Positions 25,086 through 35,844 of a DNA stretch of 64,000 bases are shown piece after piece. Source of the DNA: Capitulum mitella (taxonomy: Eukaryota; Arthropoda; Thecostraca; Pollicipedomorpha; Pollicipedidae); contig CP099849.1 of the NCBI GenBank assembly GCA_030062745.1, forward strand, positions 9,759,767 to 9,823,766, read 5' to 3'. A model generated the notes under the pieces. The model was not told the DNA's origin. It did not search any database and worked only from the letters and a program-made list of their open reading frames with translations. Each line of letters opens with the position of its first letter. Position 1 is the first letter of the stretch. Position numbers and translations under genes: made by a program.

Positions 25086-26254
25086 CCCTGCTCTCCGGAT
25101 TGAGTGTCTAAATTGTTAATGACCAAATCTGCCCGTGTCGGGCCGAGCCGATTGGAAAGACCCGATGACATCGTTCCGTTCTGAAGGCATTGGATTTAAA
25201 AGCCATCTCCCGCCTCGGAAATAATGAAGTGGCGTGCCGATGACTCTCAGCGAGTATGTGGAGGGCTCTTCTAGTTGGAAACTGACATTGATTTGACGGA
25301 TAGAAGTCGGTTTTTTCTCTGCTGGTGCCCATTGGTTTTAACTGTGTTCTTCTCCATTATGGCCATAGGAACAGTTGTTGATGGTTTAAAATAGATTGTT
25401 TTGATGTTCTTTTTTTAGAAATTAACATTCTGATGAAAACAAACGAGCAGGAACCGGAACCACTCGTTGTCGAATGCAAGCAAACCAGGCGAAAGGAATA
25501 AACAAGTCATTGATTGTAGCTCTGTCATGGCACTAGAATCATGGTACAGCAAACATCCTAGTATGCAAAAAAAAATTCTTTCGGTTACACATTCCGCAGC
25601 TAAGATGGTTTCGGCTGCCTGTAAATAACTTCAATTCTCGATCATAGTAAAACGTTTGGAGATGCGCTGCTAAAGGTGTGAGCAATAATGCATCTTGATA
25701 GAGAACTCACTGGCCATGGCCCAAAACTTGACTAATTTCAGCAAAATCCGCGTTAAATGTGAAATATGTCCCTTCATCGAACTCGTCACAGTCATAAAGG
25801 ACAGATGAAGAAACTCACGGCGAGAAACACCTTCCGGAAGGTCCTGATAAATTCACAGCAATGTTGGTTGGGTACTGAGCCTGAAACTAATTATTTGCGT
25901 TTCGAGAATTCCCTTCAAAAGAAGTGAATGCAGCATCACCGCCAAGAAGTGATGAAATGAAACACCATTGGAAAATATTTTGGATTTTCCTGTATACTGG
26001 ATGGAGCATCTCTGAAAAGTTGTAGTTTCGCTGGTCAGGGTTAAGATCGTTGGTGAAGTGTTGTGGTTTTCGAAATGCCACAGTCCTACCTTAAAATACT
26101 TTTACCCTTGGAATGCGGTGAAATTAAACAGTCGAGCCGTAGGTTTGACGCAGTAAAACTAACACGGCTGGAGGCCCAGGTCCTGTTTCGATGAATCCGT
26201 ACTCCGGTTCTTCAGCTTCTATAAGTCCTCGTTTGCGAAGAGGAACCGCACTGA

Positions 26255-26322
26255 TCGGGCGCTCGCGTGGGAGAGCTCTTGCCTCCGCGCCCCGGCAAGA
26301 CGGACTCGATTCCTTTGGACAC
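26255..26322 (+). ncRNA. tRNA-like fragment, possible SINE head
   Basis: GGGCGCTCGCGTGGGAGAGC resembles a tRNA D-arm/A box. A CTTGCC...GGCAAG stem follows with a large loop, then GGACTCGATTCC, close to the B box GGTTCGANTCC. The loop is too long for a good anticodon arm, so a degenerate tRNA-derived SINE is more likely than a working tRNA. Confidence 0.28.
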
Positions 26323-29300
26323 CCGAGATTTTGTCCATTGGTCAGCTGACAACCGTTACATCAGCGTAGTAATTGCCAGCGGTATTTCCGCAAGAACGTG
26401 GTTAACTTTTGTTACAAGGGCAGCGATCACCTGGAACTGCACGATCGGAGGCGGAGTCGGGAGTCTAACAACAAACGCTACTTAGCGCGAGCTCTGATGC
26501 CAGCCGTCATCCCTCCACGTCATTTAAATCAAGCTGATACGTAGAACAAGATGTTTTAGGCGACGACATACCCGTTAGCTTCAGGGAAGGTCAAAGAAGC
26601 TGGTCACGTTCACTAATGTTTCCATTGTTTTCCGTTTTCCGTTGTGTTCATTGCTTTGTTTTGTCCTTTGATAATAAAATTCGTGTACTTTAAGCATGTC
26701 GTATTGCGTCGGGGGCGTCTAACTTTTTTATACAAAAGCATATCAATCGTGCGATTGTGTTTACGACCACGGAGATGACGTCTAGGTGCCATCGATTTTT
26801 TCACCTGTCCATGTTGCCTGTTGGCGTGCGTTGGTCTCATGCGTTTCTCATTTGAGAATGGCAAATACAGGAGTAGGCAGCTTCGACGATGATGGTGCTT
26901 TCGGATTTGTTGATGGAAGTGCTGGAAACATGGATGAATGCTTCCAGGCTCACTACCAAATCATTACTGCCGTGAATTTATCGGAAGCTCCCTGAAGGTG
27001 TTTCTCTCGTTGATTTTTCTCCCCGTTCTTAACTTTTCTTGTTGGCTGTCGCGGGAGTTGTAAAGGAAATGTTTCACCCTAGATATATTTTCTGTCTAAA
27101 TTAGTCGAGTTTTTTTACTATGGCCATTGAATCTATATTCACCTTGCATTATGAGTGACATCTGCGCAAAAAGCGGCGCTGCCAGGGAGGCCGTGGGGCC
27201 TATTTGTCATGTTTTTTTTTTTTAAGAGCCTGAAGGATTTCTGATCGCCGTGAAAAGTTGCCAGGCAGAGATCGTAAGAACCCTCGTTCGCAGTATTTTA
27301 ACGACCATTTTCAGGGGAAGGAGCGGTGCATTGGATAGTGGGTGTTTTTTTTTTAACGGTCATGGCTTACATGCCTGAACAAGCGGTTAAGCGCTTCTTG
27401 GCCTTACACGTAGGTACGTGTAAATAGACAATATGCGTGATAGTTCCACATCGTGGCAGGGTAGCAGACCTCAGCAAAGGATGCTTTGTCTGGAAACTCC
27501 GGTGAACAGTCAGGACCGAGGAGAGATAACTGATAAAAATATTAAAGTGGGGTACGTATATACTTGCAAGGCAAAGGTTTTGCGTATTCCATGCATGTGT
27601 TCAAAAGATGGCAAAAAGGCATGGATTACAGGTAACACTGGAAAGCTTCGTACGCAACAGAATGACAGAGGAAAGCTCATAAAATCCGCGGCATGACGTC
27701 CCGCATGAAGCAGTGGTGTCAGCGGAGGTGGATGCCATGATGGCGACCAGTGAAACTTCATTGGCATTCATTCATAGTGGTTTTTGTGTCTGGCAGTGCC
27801 GGGATTTGTGTTGTTGAAGGAGATGGCTTTGTAGAAGGGTCATGTATCGTAAGAAGTATAACTTTCTTTAAAAAGATAGTCGCGTGGCCTGTCGTAAGTC
27901 CCTGTAGTGTCGACTGTTCCTTGTTCGGTAGCAGCGCGGTGCTGTGGATGGTTTGTACCATTTGTGTCACCCCAGATGAAAAGTTTCCGAAAGGAATGTC
28001 GTCTGAAGGCCTAAGCAAACATCCGGTCAATACGTCAGGCCAAACGGAGCGTCTGGTTCCGGGCACAGTGGTAACTGATAAATTATGATTAATATACCCT
28101 TCGCGTGCACAATGTGAACCCACTATGCTGTCAACAGCTGTGTCCCATGGAAAGCAGGAGCATTGTCATGGAAATGACGTGCTAAGAAACCCAGGCTTCA
28201 AGGGTGTTAAAAGCTCCGACTGAGACGCCCCATCGCGTTGTTAGATGCTGTGCTTTGAAGAATGCTAGATGAGGTGTACAAGCTCGTGCATTTTTCGGCC
28301 AGCCGCGTGTTCAGCGCCAGTCTCTGTAGCTGCGTTATGTCTGAAGCGTTCGTCACGCCATCGTTTCGTTTATATCACTGCGTAAGTCACGCTCGAAAAT
28401 GGACATGAATGAGAGAAATTACTTACCAGCCGTAAGAGAGGTATTCAACAAGTTGTCTGCCGCAGGACATCCATTTTACAAGAGGTCATTATGCATCGCA
28501 TGAATTAAATGTGCACTTAGCGGTGTCCTTAAGTAAATCATTTAAAACACGAACTGCATTTGCACGTCTGACAGATGGCACCTATGGCTGATGTATCATA
28601 CTAGGCGCCATTCGTTTTTCATGCACATAGTCGTTTTCTATTGGGATGTGGGTTATTCGTCTAAAAAATAAACGGTTTAGATAAAATCATGTTTTGTTTT
28701 GTAGCTATCTGAGATAACTTAGAGCTGCAAGAGTACTGAATGGTGGCCTTTAATCAGCAGTGCTATCGATGCACTCTGTCGGTTTATGTAAAGCAAAAGA
28801 TAACAATTATGAAGAGGACAAAGTGCGCGGTCTGCGTTGTTGCCGGGCTTGTCTGCACTCTCCAGTCGTCGCAGCGATGTCAGCCAGTCGAAGATGTGGC
28901 TGCAGTAGCACCGTCAAAGGAATACCACCGAGCAGCATTCCTGAAATGTATTCAGATGCCGGACCAGTTTTTCGTTTCTTCTGTTTTGGTTCGCTTTATT
29001 TTTGTTTGGCATGTTCTGGCTTTGATATATGTTGTGTGCTGTGCTTTTGCACCAGCTTCTGGACAAGCTGAAGATAGTTTTTGTATATGCTAACGAAATG
29101 TTCCGGGAAAAACGTCATTTGTAGCTGCGGTGAAAAACTGCTGCGGTGTCGATATCAATATTCCATAGCACCATACTTCAGTCACTGGTCACCAGCCCTA
29201 TTTTTTCGATATGGGCCCAGTTGACAAAGTCATCGTCGTGTTCGTGCAACGGTGCCCTGACTGAGAGTCTCGTGGTGTCGGAAGCGGCCTGCGGATCATC

Positions 29301-29409
29301 CCCCCCTCCCTCCATGGGAGGTGGGTGATCCGCGTGTCTGCTCCCGGCACCACCCCGTGTCTCCACTTGCCTCCACCCCGCGTGACTGCCGGCTCTACGG
29401 ACGTGCTTC

Positions 29410-29525
29410 CCCGTGTCCGTTGTCTCTAATGACGTTTCCCCCTGTGTTTCCCCTGTGTCCGCTGTCTCCATTGACGTGTTTCCCTGCATCCGCCGCGCCG
29501 TACTGACGTGTTTCCCTGTGCCTCT
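29410..29525. repeat. 31-bp minisatellite, left block
   Basis: Copies of a unit with TGACGTGTTTCCCTGTGTCCG lie just before the 47-bp array. The same family resumes at 30450, so the large array appears to have expanded inside this one. Confidence 0.8.
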
Positions 29526-30450
29526 GCTGGCTCTGTGTGTGTCTCTGTCTCTGTGTTTGGCGGTGTGTCTGCTGGCTCTGTGTGTGTCTCTGTCTCTGTG
29601 TTTGGCTGTGTGTCTCTGCTGGCTCTGTGTGTGTCTTTGTCTCTGTGTTTGGCTGTGTCTCTTCTGTCTCTGTGTTTGGCTGTGTCTCTTCTGGCTCTGT
29701 GTGTGTCTTTGTCTCTGTGTTTGGCTGTGTGTCTCTGCTGGCTCTGTGTGTGTCTCTGTCTCTGTGTTTGGCTGTGTGTCTCTGCTCGCTCTGTGTGTGT
29801 CTTTGTCTCTGTGTTTGGCTGTGTCTCTGCTGGCTCTGTGTATGTCTCTGTCTCAGTGTTTGGCGGTGTGTCTCTGCTGGCTCTGTTTGTGTCTCTGTCT
29901 CTGTGTTTGGCGGTGTGTCTCTGCTGGCTCTGTGTGTGTCTCTGTCTCTGTGTTTGGGTGTGTGTCTGCTGGCTCTGTATGTGTCTCTGTCTCTGTGTTT
30001 GGCTGTGTGTCTCTGCTGGCTCTTTGTGTGTCTCTGTCTCTGTGTTTGGCTATGTGTCTCTGCTGGCTGTGTATGTGCCTTTGTCTCTGTGTTTGGCTGT
30101 GTGTCTCTGCTGGCTCTGTATGTGTCTTTGTTTCTGTGTTTGGCTGTGTGTCTCTGCTGGCTGTGTATGTGTCTTTGTCTCTGTGTTTGGCTGTGTGTCT
30201 CTGCTGGCTCTGTATGTGTCTTTGTCTCTGTGTTTGGCTGTGTGTCTCTGCTGGCTCTTTGTGTGTCTCTGTCTCTGTGTTTGGCTGTGTGTCTCTGCTG
30301 GCTCTGTGTGTGTCTCTGTTTCTGTGTTTGGCTGTGTGTCTCTTCTGGCTCTGTGTGTGTCTTGGTCTCTGTGTTTGGCTGTGTGTCTCTGCTGGCTCTG
30401 TATGTGTCTTTGTCTCTGTGTTTGGCTGTGTGTCTCCGCTGGCTCTACTG
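29526..30450. repeat. 47-bp minisatellite, about 20 copies
   Basis: Unit built of CTGGCTCTGTGTGTGTCTCT followed by GTCTCTGTGTTTGGCTGTGT, with single-base variants and 41-47 bp lengths. Because the unit lacks stops, all three forward frames stay open for about 900 bp and give Cys/Val/Leu/Trp-rich translations (for example CLCVWLC); these are repeat artefacts. Confidence 0.97.
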
Positions 30451-30935
30451 ACGTGTCTTCCTGTGTCCGATGCCGGTCTGACGTGTTTCCCTGTGTCCGC
30501 TAGCTCTGTTGACGTGTTCCCCTGTGTCAGCCGTCACTGCTGACGTTTTTCACTGTGTCCACTGGCTCTACTGGCGTGTTTCCCTGTGACCACTAGCTCT
30601 ACTGACGTTTCATTGTGTTCACCACCTCTACTGACATGTTTTCCTGTGTCTGCTGTCTACTGACGTGTTTCCCTATGTCTGCTGGCTATGCTGACGTGTT
30701 TTCCTGTGTCCGCCGCCTGTATTGACGTGTTTTTCCGTGTCCGCTGGCTCTTCTGACATGTTTCCTTGTGTCCGCTACCGGTACTGACGTGTTCCCCGTG
30801 TCCGCTGGCTCTGATGACGTGTTTCCTTGTGCCCACTGCCGGTACTGACGTGTTCCCCCGTGTCCTCTGGCTCTGATGACGTGTTTCCTGGTGTCCACTG
30901 CCCGTACTGACGTGTTTCGCTGTGTCCGCTGGTCT
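30451..30935. repeat. 31-bp minisatellite, right block, abutting exon
   Basis: About 15 copies of CTGACGTGTTTCCCTGTGTCCGCTGG-like units alternating with CTCTGATGACGTGTTTCC variants. The last unit runs to within 10 bp of the exon at 30944, so the branch region and pyrimidine tract of that acceptor come from repeat sequence. Confidence 0.92.
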
Positions 30936-30943
30936 CGGCCCAG

Positions 30944-31042
30944 ATATTCGTGCGGGCGCAGTTCGACTACGACCCGCTGCAGGACGAGCTGATCCCCTGC
31001 GCCCAGGCGGGAGTGGCCTTCCGAACAGGAGACATTCTGCAG
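30944..31042 (+). CDS. CASK: CASK exon: SH3 domain, first half
   Basis: 33 codons from [11 protein letters not shown] to FRTGDILQ between acceptor CGGCCCAG and donor GTGAGA; both ends phase 0. It contains the SH3 ALYDY-equivalent FDYDP and the CASK-family [13 protein letters not shown]. In MAGUKs this SH3 packs against the guanylate-kinase domain rather than serving only as a proline binder. CAQAG is the arthropod form (KEAG in vertebrates). A 37-bp minisatellite begins 60 bp downstream. Confidence 0.98.
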
Positions 31043-31103
31043 GTGAGAAGCGGTCACCTGGCGGCCGTGGTCGGCCGGCCGGCCCCTGGCTCTTTCCGCC
31101 CCG

Positions 31104-31390
31104 GCCTGACCTGACGACTCCGGACGCTGTGGCCGCCCCTGCCTGACCTGACGACTGCGGACCCTGCGGCCGCCCCGGCCTGACCTGACGACTCCGGACC
31201 CTGTGGCCGCTCCGGCCTGACCTGACGACTCCGGACCCTGTGGCCGCCCCGGCCTGACCTGACGACTCTGGACCCTGTGGCCGCCCCGGCCTGACCTGAC
31301 GACTCTGGACCCTGTGGCCGCCCCGGCCTGACCTGACGACTCCGGACCCTGCGGCCGCCCCTGCCTGACCTGACGACTCTGGACCATGTG
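31104..31390. repeat. 37-bp GC-rich minisatellite, about 8 copies
   Basis: Near-identical units of GACCTGACGACTCCGGACCC followed by TGTGGCCGCCCCGGCCT fill almost half of the intron between the two SH3 exons. Minus-strand translation gives a Gly/Arg/Ser-rich repeat that is not a gene. Confidence 0.97.
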
Positions 31391-31695
31391 GCCGCTCCGG
31401 CCGTGCGCCGCCGGAAAGCAGGGTCGAGCTGACGGCTTTCTGTGGTCGGCGTACTTTCGTGTGGTTTTTCATCGCGGTAACCGGCGGCCGCTTTCGCTCC
31501 ATGTCGGCGTGGTTGTGGGTTCGCCGGCTGGCGCGCGTAAGCGTGATGTAGCACATCCTGTTCGCTTGTACTGGGGTACGTGTACATCAATGTACAACGT
31601 ACTCCATACAGACATGGGCTACGCCCAGTCGTTCGTGTCGACCATCATCTTGTCGACCATACAGGCGTGGTTCACCGTTACACTCGCTGCGGCAG

Positions 31696-31834
31696 ATTAT
31701 CAGTAAGGACGACCACCAGTGGTGGCAGGCGCGGAAGGAGGGCTCAGCCTCGCCGGCCGGCCTGATCCCCTCCCCGGAGCTGCAGGAGTACCGTTCCGCC
31801 TGCTCAGCCATGGACAAGTCCAAACGCGAACAAG
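31696..31834 (+). CDS. CASK: CASK exon: SH3 second half and HOOK start
   Basis: 46 codons plus one base: [16 protein letters not shown], then [14 protein letters not shown] and MDKSKREQ. The WW pair and [10 protein letters not shown] are the invariant SH3 core of CASK. The exon starts phase 0 after CTGCGGCAG and ends phase 1 at donor GTAGCT; the split codon becomes Val with the next exon (VNCSIFG). The linker of KEGSASPAG is shorter and more polar than in vertebrates. Confidence 0.97.
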
Positions 31835-32197
31835 GTAGCTGGCCGGCCGCCGCCGGCAGACGGCGACGTGACGTCATCTGGGCGTCACGATCTGTGGAAA
31901 ATATTGAGCAGTCGTTACATGGAATTTCGCTGTTCAGTTGTCGGGGTGAAATGTTCTTTTTGTGTGACAGTTACTGCCTTAAAACACCGAAATTATATTT
32001 TTATAGTTGACGCTGTTAGTTCCTGTCAAAAGAGGTTGGTGTGGCTGAAAAGATGCATCCTGCCTATTTTGGAAGAGAACTGTGGCCCCAGATTTGTGCT
32101 TTTCAAACGATTTGTAAGCGATTTGAATGTTTGCCCCAAGACGCATTTTGTTGTGAACCTGTGTTATCACGCGTATCACATGTTAACGTGGTTACAG

Positions 32198-32317
32198 TCA
32201 ATTGCTCAATATTTGGAAAGAAGAAGAAGCAATTCAAAGACAAGTACCTGGCAAAGCACAATGCAATCTTCGACCAGCTCGATCTAGTCACATACGAGGA
32301 AGTCGTACGGCTGAGCT
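32198..32317 (+). CDS. CASK: CASK exon: HOOK segment
   Basis: Reads (V)[19 protein letters not shown], then [20 protein letters not shown], between acceptor GTGGTTACAG and donor GTGAGT, phase 1 at both ends. [13 protein letters not shown] is the basic HOOK motif through which CASK binds protein 4.1 and the actin skeleton. DLVTYEEVV leads into the guanylate-kinase domain. NCSIFG at the start is the arthropod variant. Confidence 0.98.
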
Positions 32318-32644
32318 GTGAGTACATGCAATTGGCTGGTCGACTGTTGGTCCCCTGTTTTCGTTTCTGTCGAATTGCATCTTAATGGTACGTTATACCC
32401 AGGTCTGATCTTGAGCTACACACAACGCGCAGAAACTGAGAGCGATTGGAATGGTTCGCTCTGTCAATTTTCGACGTGCCGCCCTGTTTTAGAGGTGATC
32501 ACGTCATTTGTTTCCCAGACCAGGCTTCTGATTAGTACTATTTATAACCCAGTGCTGGGTGTAGCGTGGCAAATATTTCAGCTGCACTGTTTGCATTGTT
32601 CTGTCCCCGAACACGATGTAACAGCTGAACACAGCGCTGGCGGT

Positions 32645-32765
32645 CCCGGCCGGACGGCCAGTGCTGTCCTGCTGTCCTGGCCGGACGGCCGGCCAGTGCT
32701 GTCCTGCTGTTCCGGTCGGACAGCCAGTGCTGTCCTGCTGTCCTGGTCGGACGGTCAGTGCCGTG
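32645..32765. repeat. 32-bp minisatellite, 4 copies, next to exon
   Basis: Units of CCGGACGGCCAGTGCTGTCC and CTGCTGTCCTGG about 100 bp upstream of the next CASK exon. Confidence 0.9.
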
Positions 32766-32861
32766 GTGCGGCTAGCTCCTCCTGGTCTCGGACTCGCCGT
32801 GTCGACCGTTGGCTACGTTTCCGGCGGTCTCTATCGGCCGCCGCCGGTGGCGCCGTTTCAG

Positions 32862-32972
32862 CGTTCCGGCGGAAAACTCTGGTGCTGCTCGGCGCGCACG
32901 GCGTGGGCCGACGGCACATCAAAAACACGCTGATCTCATCGCACCCCGACATGTACGCCTACCCGATACCGC
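32862..32972 (+). CDS. CASK: CASK exon: GK domain, P-loop region
   Basis: Reads (S)[19 protein letters not shown], then [17 protein letters not shown]. This is the start of the guanylate-kinase-like domain. The P-loop is the CASK form GAHGVGRRH, lacking the Gly-Lys-Ser/Thr end of an active Walker A, so it is a binding module and not a kinase, as known for MAGUKs. Acceptor CCGTTTCAG and donor GTGAGT, phase 1 at both ends. Arthropod and vertebrate forms read PAF/NFQRK here; Ser-Phe-Arg-Arg is a small local change. Confidence 0.98.
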
Positions 32973-33668
32973 GTGAGTATGGCCGGCGGCTGGCGGGGCT
33001 GGGGCCGCCCGACAGGAGCCCGTCTCGGGACGCCCGGGGTTTCGATGTCGATGTGGTCTCCGTGCGTTGTTCCCCTTCTGATTGCCTCGGCGAAGTGTTA
33101 GCTTTGCAAAAAAGCATCTACGGTCGTCGTGTGGAGTGTTATAGTGCGTCTCCATGGCCATTCTCCTTTTGACGGAATGGCATAAGAGAATAATGGCTTT
33201 CTGAACATTTTTAGTCATGACCAACAGTGTTACCTGCTGTTGCTGTTACCAATAGTGTTACCTGCTCATACCTGCTCCACTCTCCTGTGATGTTTTTTCG
33301 GCCCTTTTTCTCGATGAATGACGCCTGGTCGTATCTGTCGTATACATGTTCATAATGACGCATTGCCGGATGATCATGATGTTGCTTTTCATCCACTGAT
33401 CTCCGTTGCCTTTTGTACTGTAAACGAGGGTTTGTGAGCCGACTGTTGTGCCCGACCTACTCTTTCATGTCGTCGCCTCTAAGTATGAGTGTATGTGGCA
33501 ACGTTCAGCTGGAGCTTAAGACGGCGACCCGTTTACCCACTTACCAAGTCCGATCAGTCAGCGACCCAGACATACATCTCGCTGCGTTCGAACCATGCAT
33601 GGCTGCAGCAGGAGTCTTGCTTGTTTCTCCTCCGCCTGCCGGGGCTGACGATGTCCTCCCGCCGTCAG

Positions 33669-33776
33669 ACACGACGAGGGCGCCTCGGAAGGACGAGGAG
33701 AACGGCAAACACTACTTCTTCGTGTCCCACGACGAGATGATGGCTGACATCGCGGCCAACGAGTACCTCGAATACG
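33669..33776 (+). CDS. CASK: CASK exon: GK domain, middle
   Basis: (H)[20 protein letters not shown], then [15 protein letters not shown], phase 1 at both ends; acceptor CCGCCGTCAG, donor GTGAGA. TTR and ENG.HYYFVSH are the GMP-binding-fold motifs of the guanylate-kinase family. [13 protein letters not shown] is nearly identical to insect Caki. FF replaces the usual YYF/YF. Confidence 0.98.
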
Positions 33777-34693
33777 GTGAGATGCCAGACGACCGGAGCA
33801 GCGGGACACGCCGCTTCCGGGGATACGGTGAAAGGCGTGACACCTGCAGTGATACAAAACGTGTCAAGCGAGAATGCAGCGAAAAAGGAGACTTCATGAA
33901 TTCACTGATACGTGCTACGTAAGGAATATGGAAGGACTTGCATGGAATGTTGTGACAGTGGCTACATGGGCCACTGTGGGCGAGAAACGCCAACGATTTC
34001 TGTGAGTCACGAGACCCTCAGTGCTGTGAGATGCGAGCGACGGAAATGCGGCGAGATCTCACCTGTAACGCGACGAGGCATGATACCTGGGAGTACGGGG
34101 AGAAACGGATACCGGGTGTCCGGCGAGGTTCAGACGGTGCGCGCACCGCCTGACGTCCGACGTGTGAGCGGACGGTCGGCTCACGCGGCCGACGACCCAC
34201 GGCAGGCGGTGTGGAGCGGTGCGATGTGGGCTGAATGGACGACCGGTGCGCAGTCGACGCGGGCTGACGCGGGCTGCGAACTCGGAGACAGTCGCCGGTC
34301 ATTCTCAGAGGCCTGCGATCGTGGAGTTTCAGCCACGCAGTGGAGGCGATGTTCACCAGATCTGGGTGGGCGGGCAGGCTATGTTCTTCTGGCATGAGCT
34401 CACTGTTTTACGTCGTTCTTCTGGTATGGACGTATTGCCGTATTGCTAAGGCTGGGAGAACAACAGTTCTTGCCTGTGCAGTGCATACTACTGCTGTGGT
34501 TTATCGCTTGGTATCAATAAGCTTTTTATTTTCACAGTGCCTTTTCGTCCGTCCCGTGATAACTCCCCACAAGTTCTTGGGAATGCCTTTATCATTGCTG
34601 CTGGCATCGCCGTTGTCTGTGTCCACCTACTCTTGCGAGTGTGGTGTACGCAGAAGCACTGCGCTCTGACCGAACATTGCCTGTGACGTCCAG

Positions 34694-34869
34694 GCACGCA
34701 CGAGGACGCCATGTACGGCACCAAGCTGGAGACCATACGGCGTATCCACATGGAGGGCAAGATGGCGATCCTGGACGTGGAGCCGCAGGCGCTCAAGGTG
34801 CTCAGGACGGCCGAGTACGCGCCCTACGTGGTCTTCATAGCGGCGCCCAGCCTCCAGATTATGACCGAC
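34694..34869 (+). CDS. CASK: CASK exon: GK domain, core
   Basis: 58 codons plus two bases. (G)[18 protein letters not shown], then [20 protein letters not shown] and [41 protein letters not shown] is the most conserved part of the CASK guanylate-kinase-like domain. Acceptor GTGACGTCCAG (phase 1), donor GTGAGT after GAC (phase 0). PSLQ is arthropod-like; vertebrates have PTIT. Confidence 0.98.
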
Positions 34870-35330
34870 GTGAGTAGGCCGCTGTTTGTAGTTTCTTTGA
34901 TTTGTACGCCACGCTGAGAATGTTTGGAGTGCATTAGATATATCCGAGACGTATCTGGTGTGCATGAAGTCTGTGGTTGTGACCTTTCTGTTGTTTTTTT
35001 TGGGGGGGACAGCGAATGTATTGTTATTTTACGACTGTAGCTGTCTGTATTGCAAGCATTGCTTGCCTGTGGAACTAGGGTAAGGTACCGCTTGCAGATT
35101 GCTTGACTGTTTGCCTCGCGATGAATAGTTGGCGTGCGCTTGTGTGCGGCTTGGAAGTCGGGCTTTAAAATCAGGACACCTGATGCAGTTTCGTAAAATA
35201 ACCATTCAAAATAAGCCGTGTATGTATTATCAAGGGTGCTATTTGCTCGCTAAGTGGAAATCTCACTGCACGCTTGATCATAGAAGCCCAGAATGTTGGG
35301 GCATAAATTGCTGAAGTGTGTGGCCGGCGT

Positions 35331-35378
35331 CAGCGTTAAGGTAGCCAGTCTCGTCAGCGTTAAGGTAGCCAGTCTCGT
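35331..35378. repeat. 24-bp direct repeat, two copies
   Basis: CAGCGTTAAGGTAGCCAGTC occurs twice in a row in the intron just before the last full CASK exon. Confidence 0.9.
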
Positions 35379-35435
35379 ATGACTGCGTGCTTCTACGTGG
35401 CGTTCAGTAGCGTGACCTGCACCTGCTGCCGACAG

Positions 35436-35591
35436 TATGACGGCAGCCTGGAGCGCCTCACCAAGGAATCGGACCTGCTGAAGAACGCCTACGGCCACTT
35501 CTTCGACCTGACGATCGTCAACAACGACATAGAGGAGACGATACAGATTCTGGAGGACGACATCAACACCTTGGGCTCCAAGCCGCAGTGG
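35436..35591 (+). CDS. CASK: CASK exon: GK domain C-terminal part
   Basis: 52 codons: [20 protein letters not shown], then [20 protein letters not shown] and [12 protein letters not shown]. Acceptor CTGCCGACAG, donor GTACGT, phase 0 at both ends. It ends exactly at PQW, after which every CASK known to me continues VPVSWVY or VPVSWLY. If the donor is not used the frame adds only VRA and stops, so the normal C-terminus must come from the tandem terminal exons downstream. Confidence 0.98.
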
Positions 35592-35776
35592 GTACGTGCC
35601 TGATTCTGCCCCGACCGGCCGCAGGCCTGCCGCGTCAGTTGGTCTCCTGAGTTTGTTCGTGATCTCTGGTGACTGCGTCACAAGTGCCGCCGGTGTGAGT
35701 CTATGGACAACGTGTCTTGCTTGCTGCAAGTGCAGTTTTGTTCATTTGCTGGTGGAGATTGTTCCATACCTCGGCC

Positions 35777-35800
35777 GTTCCGGTTTCGTTCCTCTACTGA
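35777..35800 (+). pseudogene. Relic terminal exon (unit 0), VPVSFLY-stop
   Basis: GTTCCGGTTTCGTTCCTCTACTGA translates VPVSFLY and stop, and its downstream flank (CAGTGTCCGGTGCGTGC) matches the array units, so it is a diverged ninth copy. Against unit 1, four codons differ silently and one changes Trp to Phe. There is no AG immediately upstream (CTCGGCC), so it cannot be spliced in at this place. Its CTACTGAC still lies about 20 bp before the unit 1 acceptor and may serve as that acceptor's branch point. Confidence 0.8.
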
Positions 35801-35820
35801 CAGTGTCCGGTGCGTGCTAG

Positions 35821-35844
35821 GTGCCCGTCTCGTGGCTTTACTGA
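35821..35844 (+). CDS. CASK: CASK terminal exon, unit 1 (VPVSWLY-stop)
   Basis: First usable copy of the last coding exon: 7 codons and TGA, in phase with the exon ending PQW at 35591, giving the conserved CASK tail PQWVPVSWLY. The tail forms the last strand of the guanylate-kinase-like domain against the SH3. The acceptor is CGTGCTAG; the other units have CGTGCCGCAG. Seven further equivalent copies follow, so which unit is used in mRNA cannot be told from the genome. Intron to this copy is 229 bp. Confidence 0.85.
   Translation: MPVSWLY

Larger units (their letters stand above)
8944..30943 (+). other. CASK 22 kb intron in the PDZ-SH3 linker
   Basis: Phase 0 intron with donor GTAACT and acceptor CTCGGCCCAG. 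It contains microsatellites, one full MITE of family 1, one truncated MITE of family 2, a candidate microexon, a tRNA-like fragment and several minisatellites, the last of which abuts the acceptor. Stretches 9000-11660, 13000-15700, 18600-20700, 22700-24900 and 25100-29400 show nothing I can call; open frames there look like chance. Confidence 0.85.

Noticed and set aside
29413-30543. Three overlapping forward frames of 300-376 codons, Cys/Val/Leu/Trp-rich
   Set aside because: They come from a stop-free 47-bp minisatellite; all three frames are open equally and translate into the same periodic strings.
30657-31590. Minus-strand Gly/Arg/Ser-rich frames
   Set aside because: They run through the 37-bp minisatellite and antisense of a CASK exon.
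35592-35603. CASK ending by read-through of the donor (PQWVRA-stop)
   Set aside because: Loses the invariant VPVSW-Y tail, whereas in-phase exons for that tail lie 229 bp downstream.
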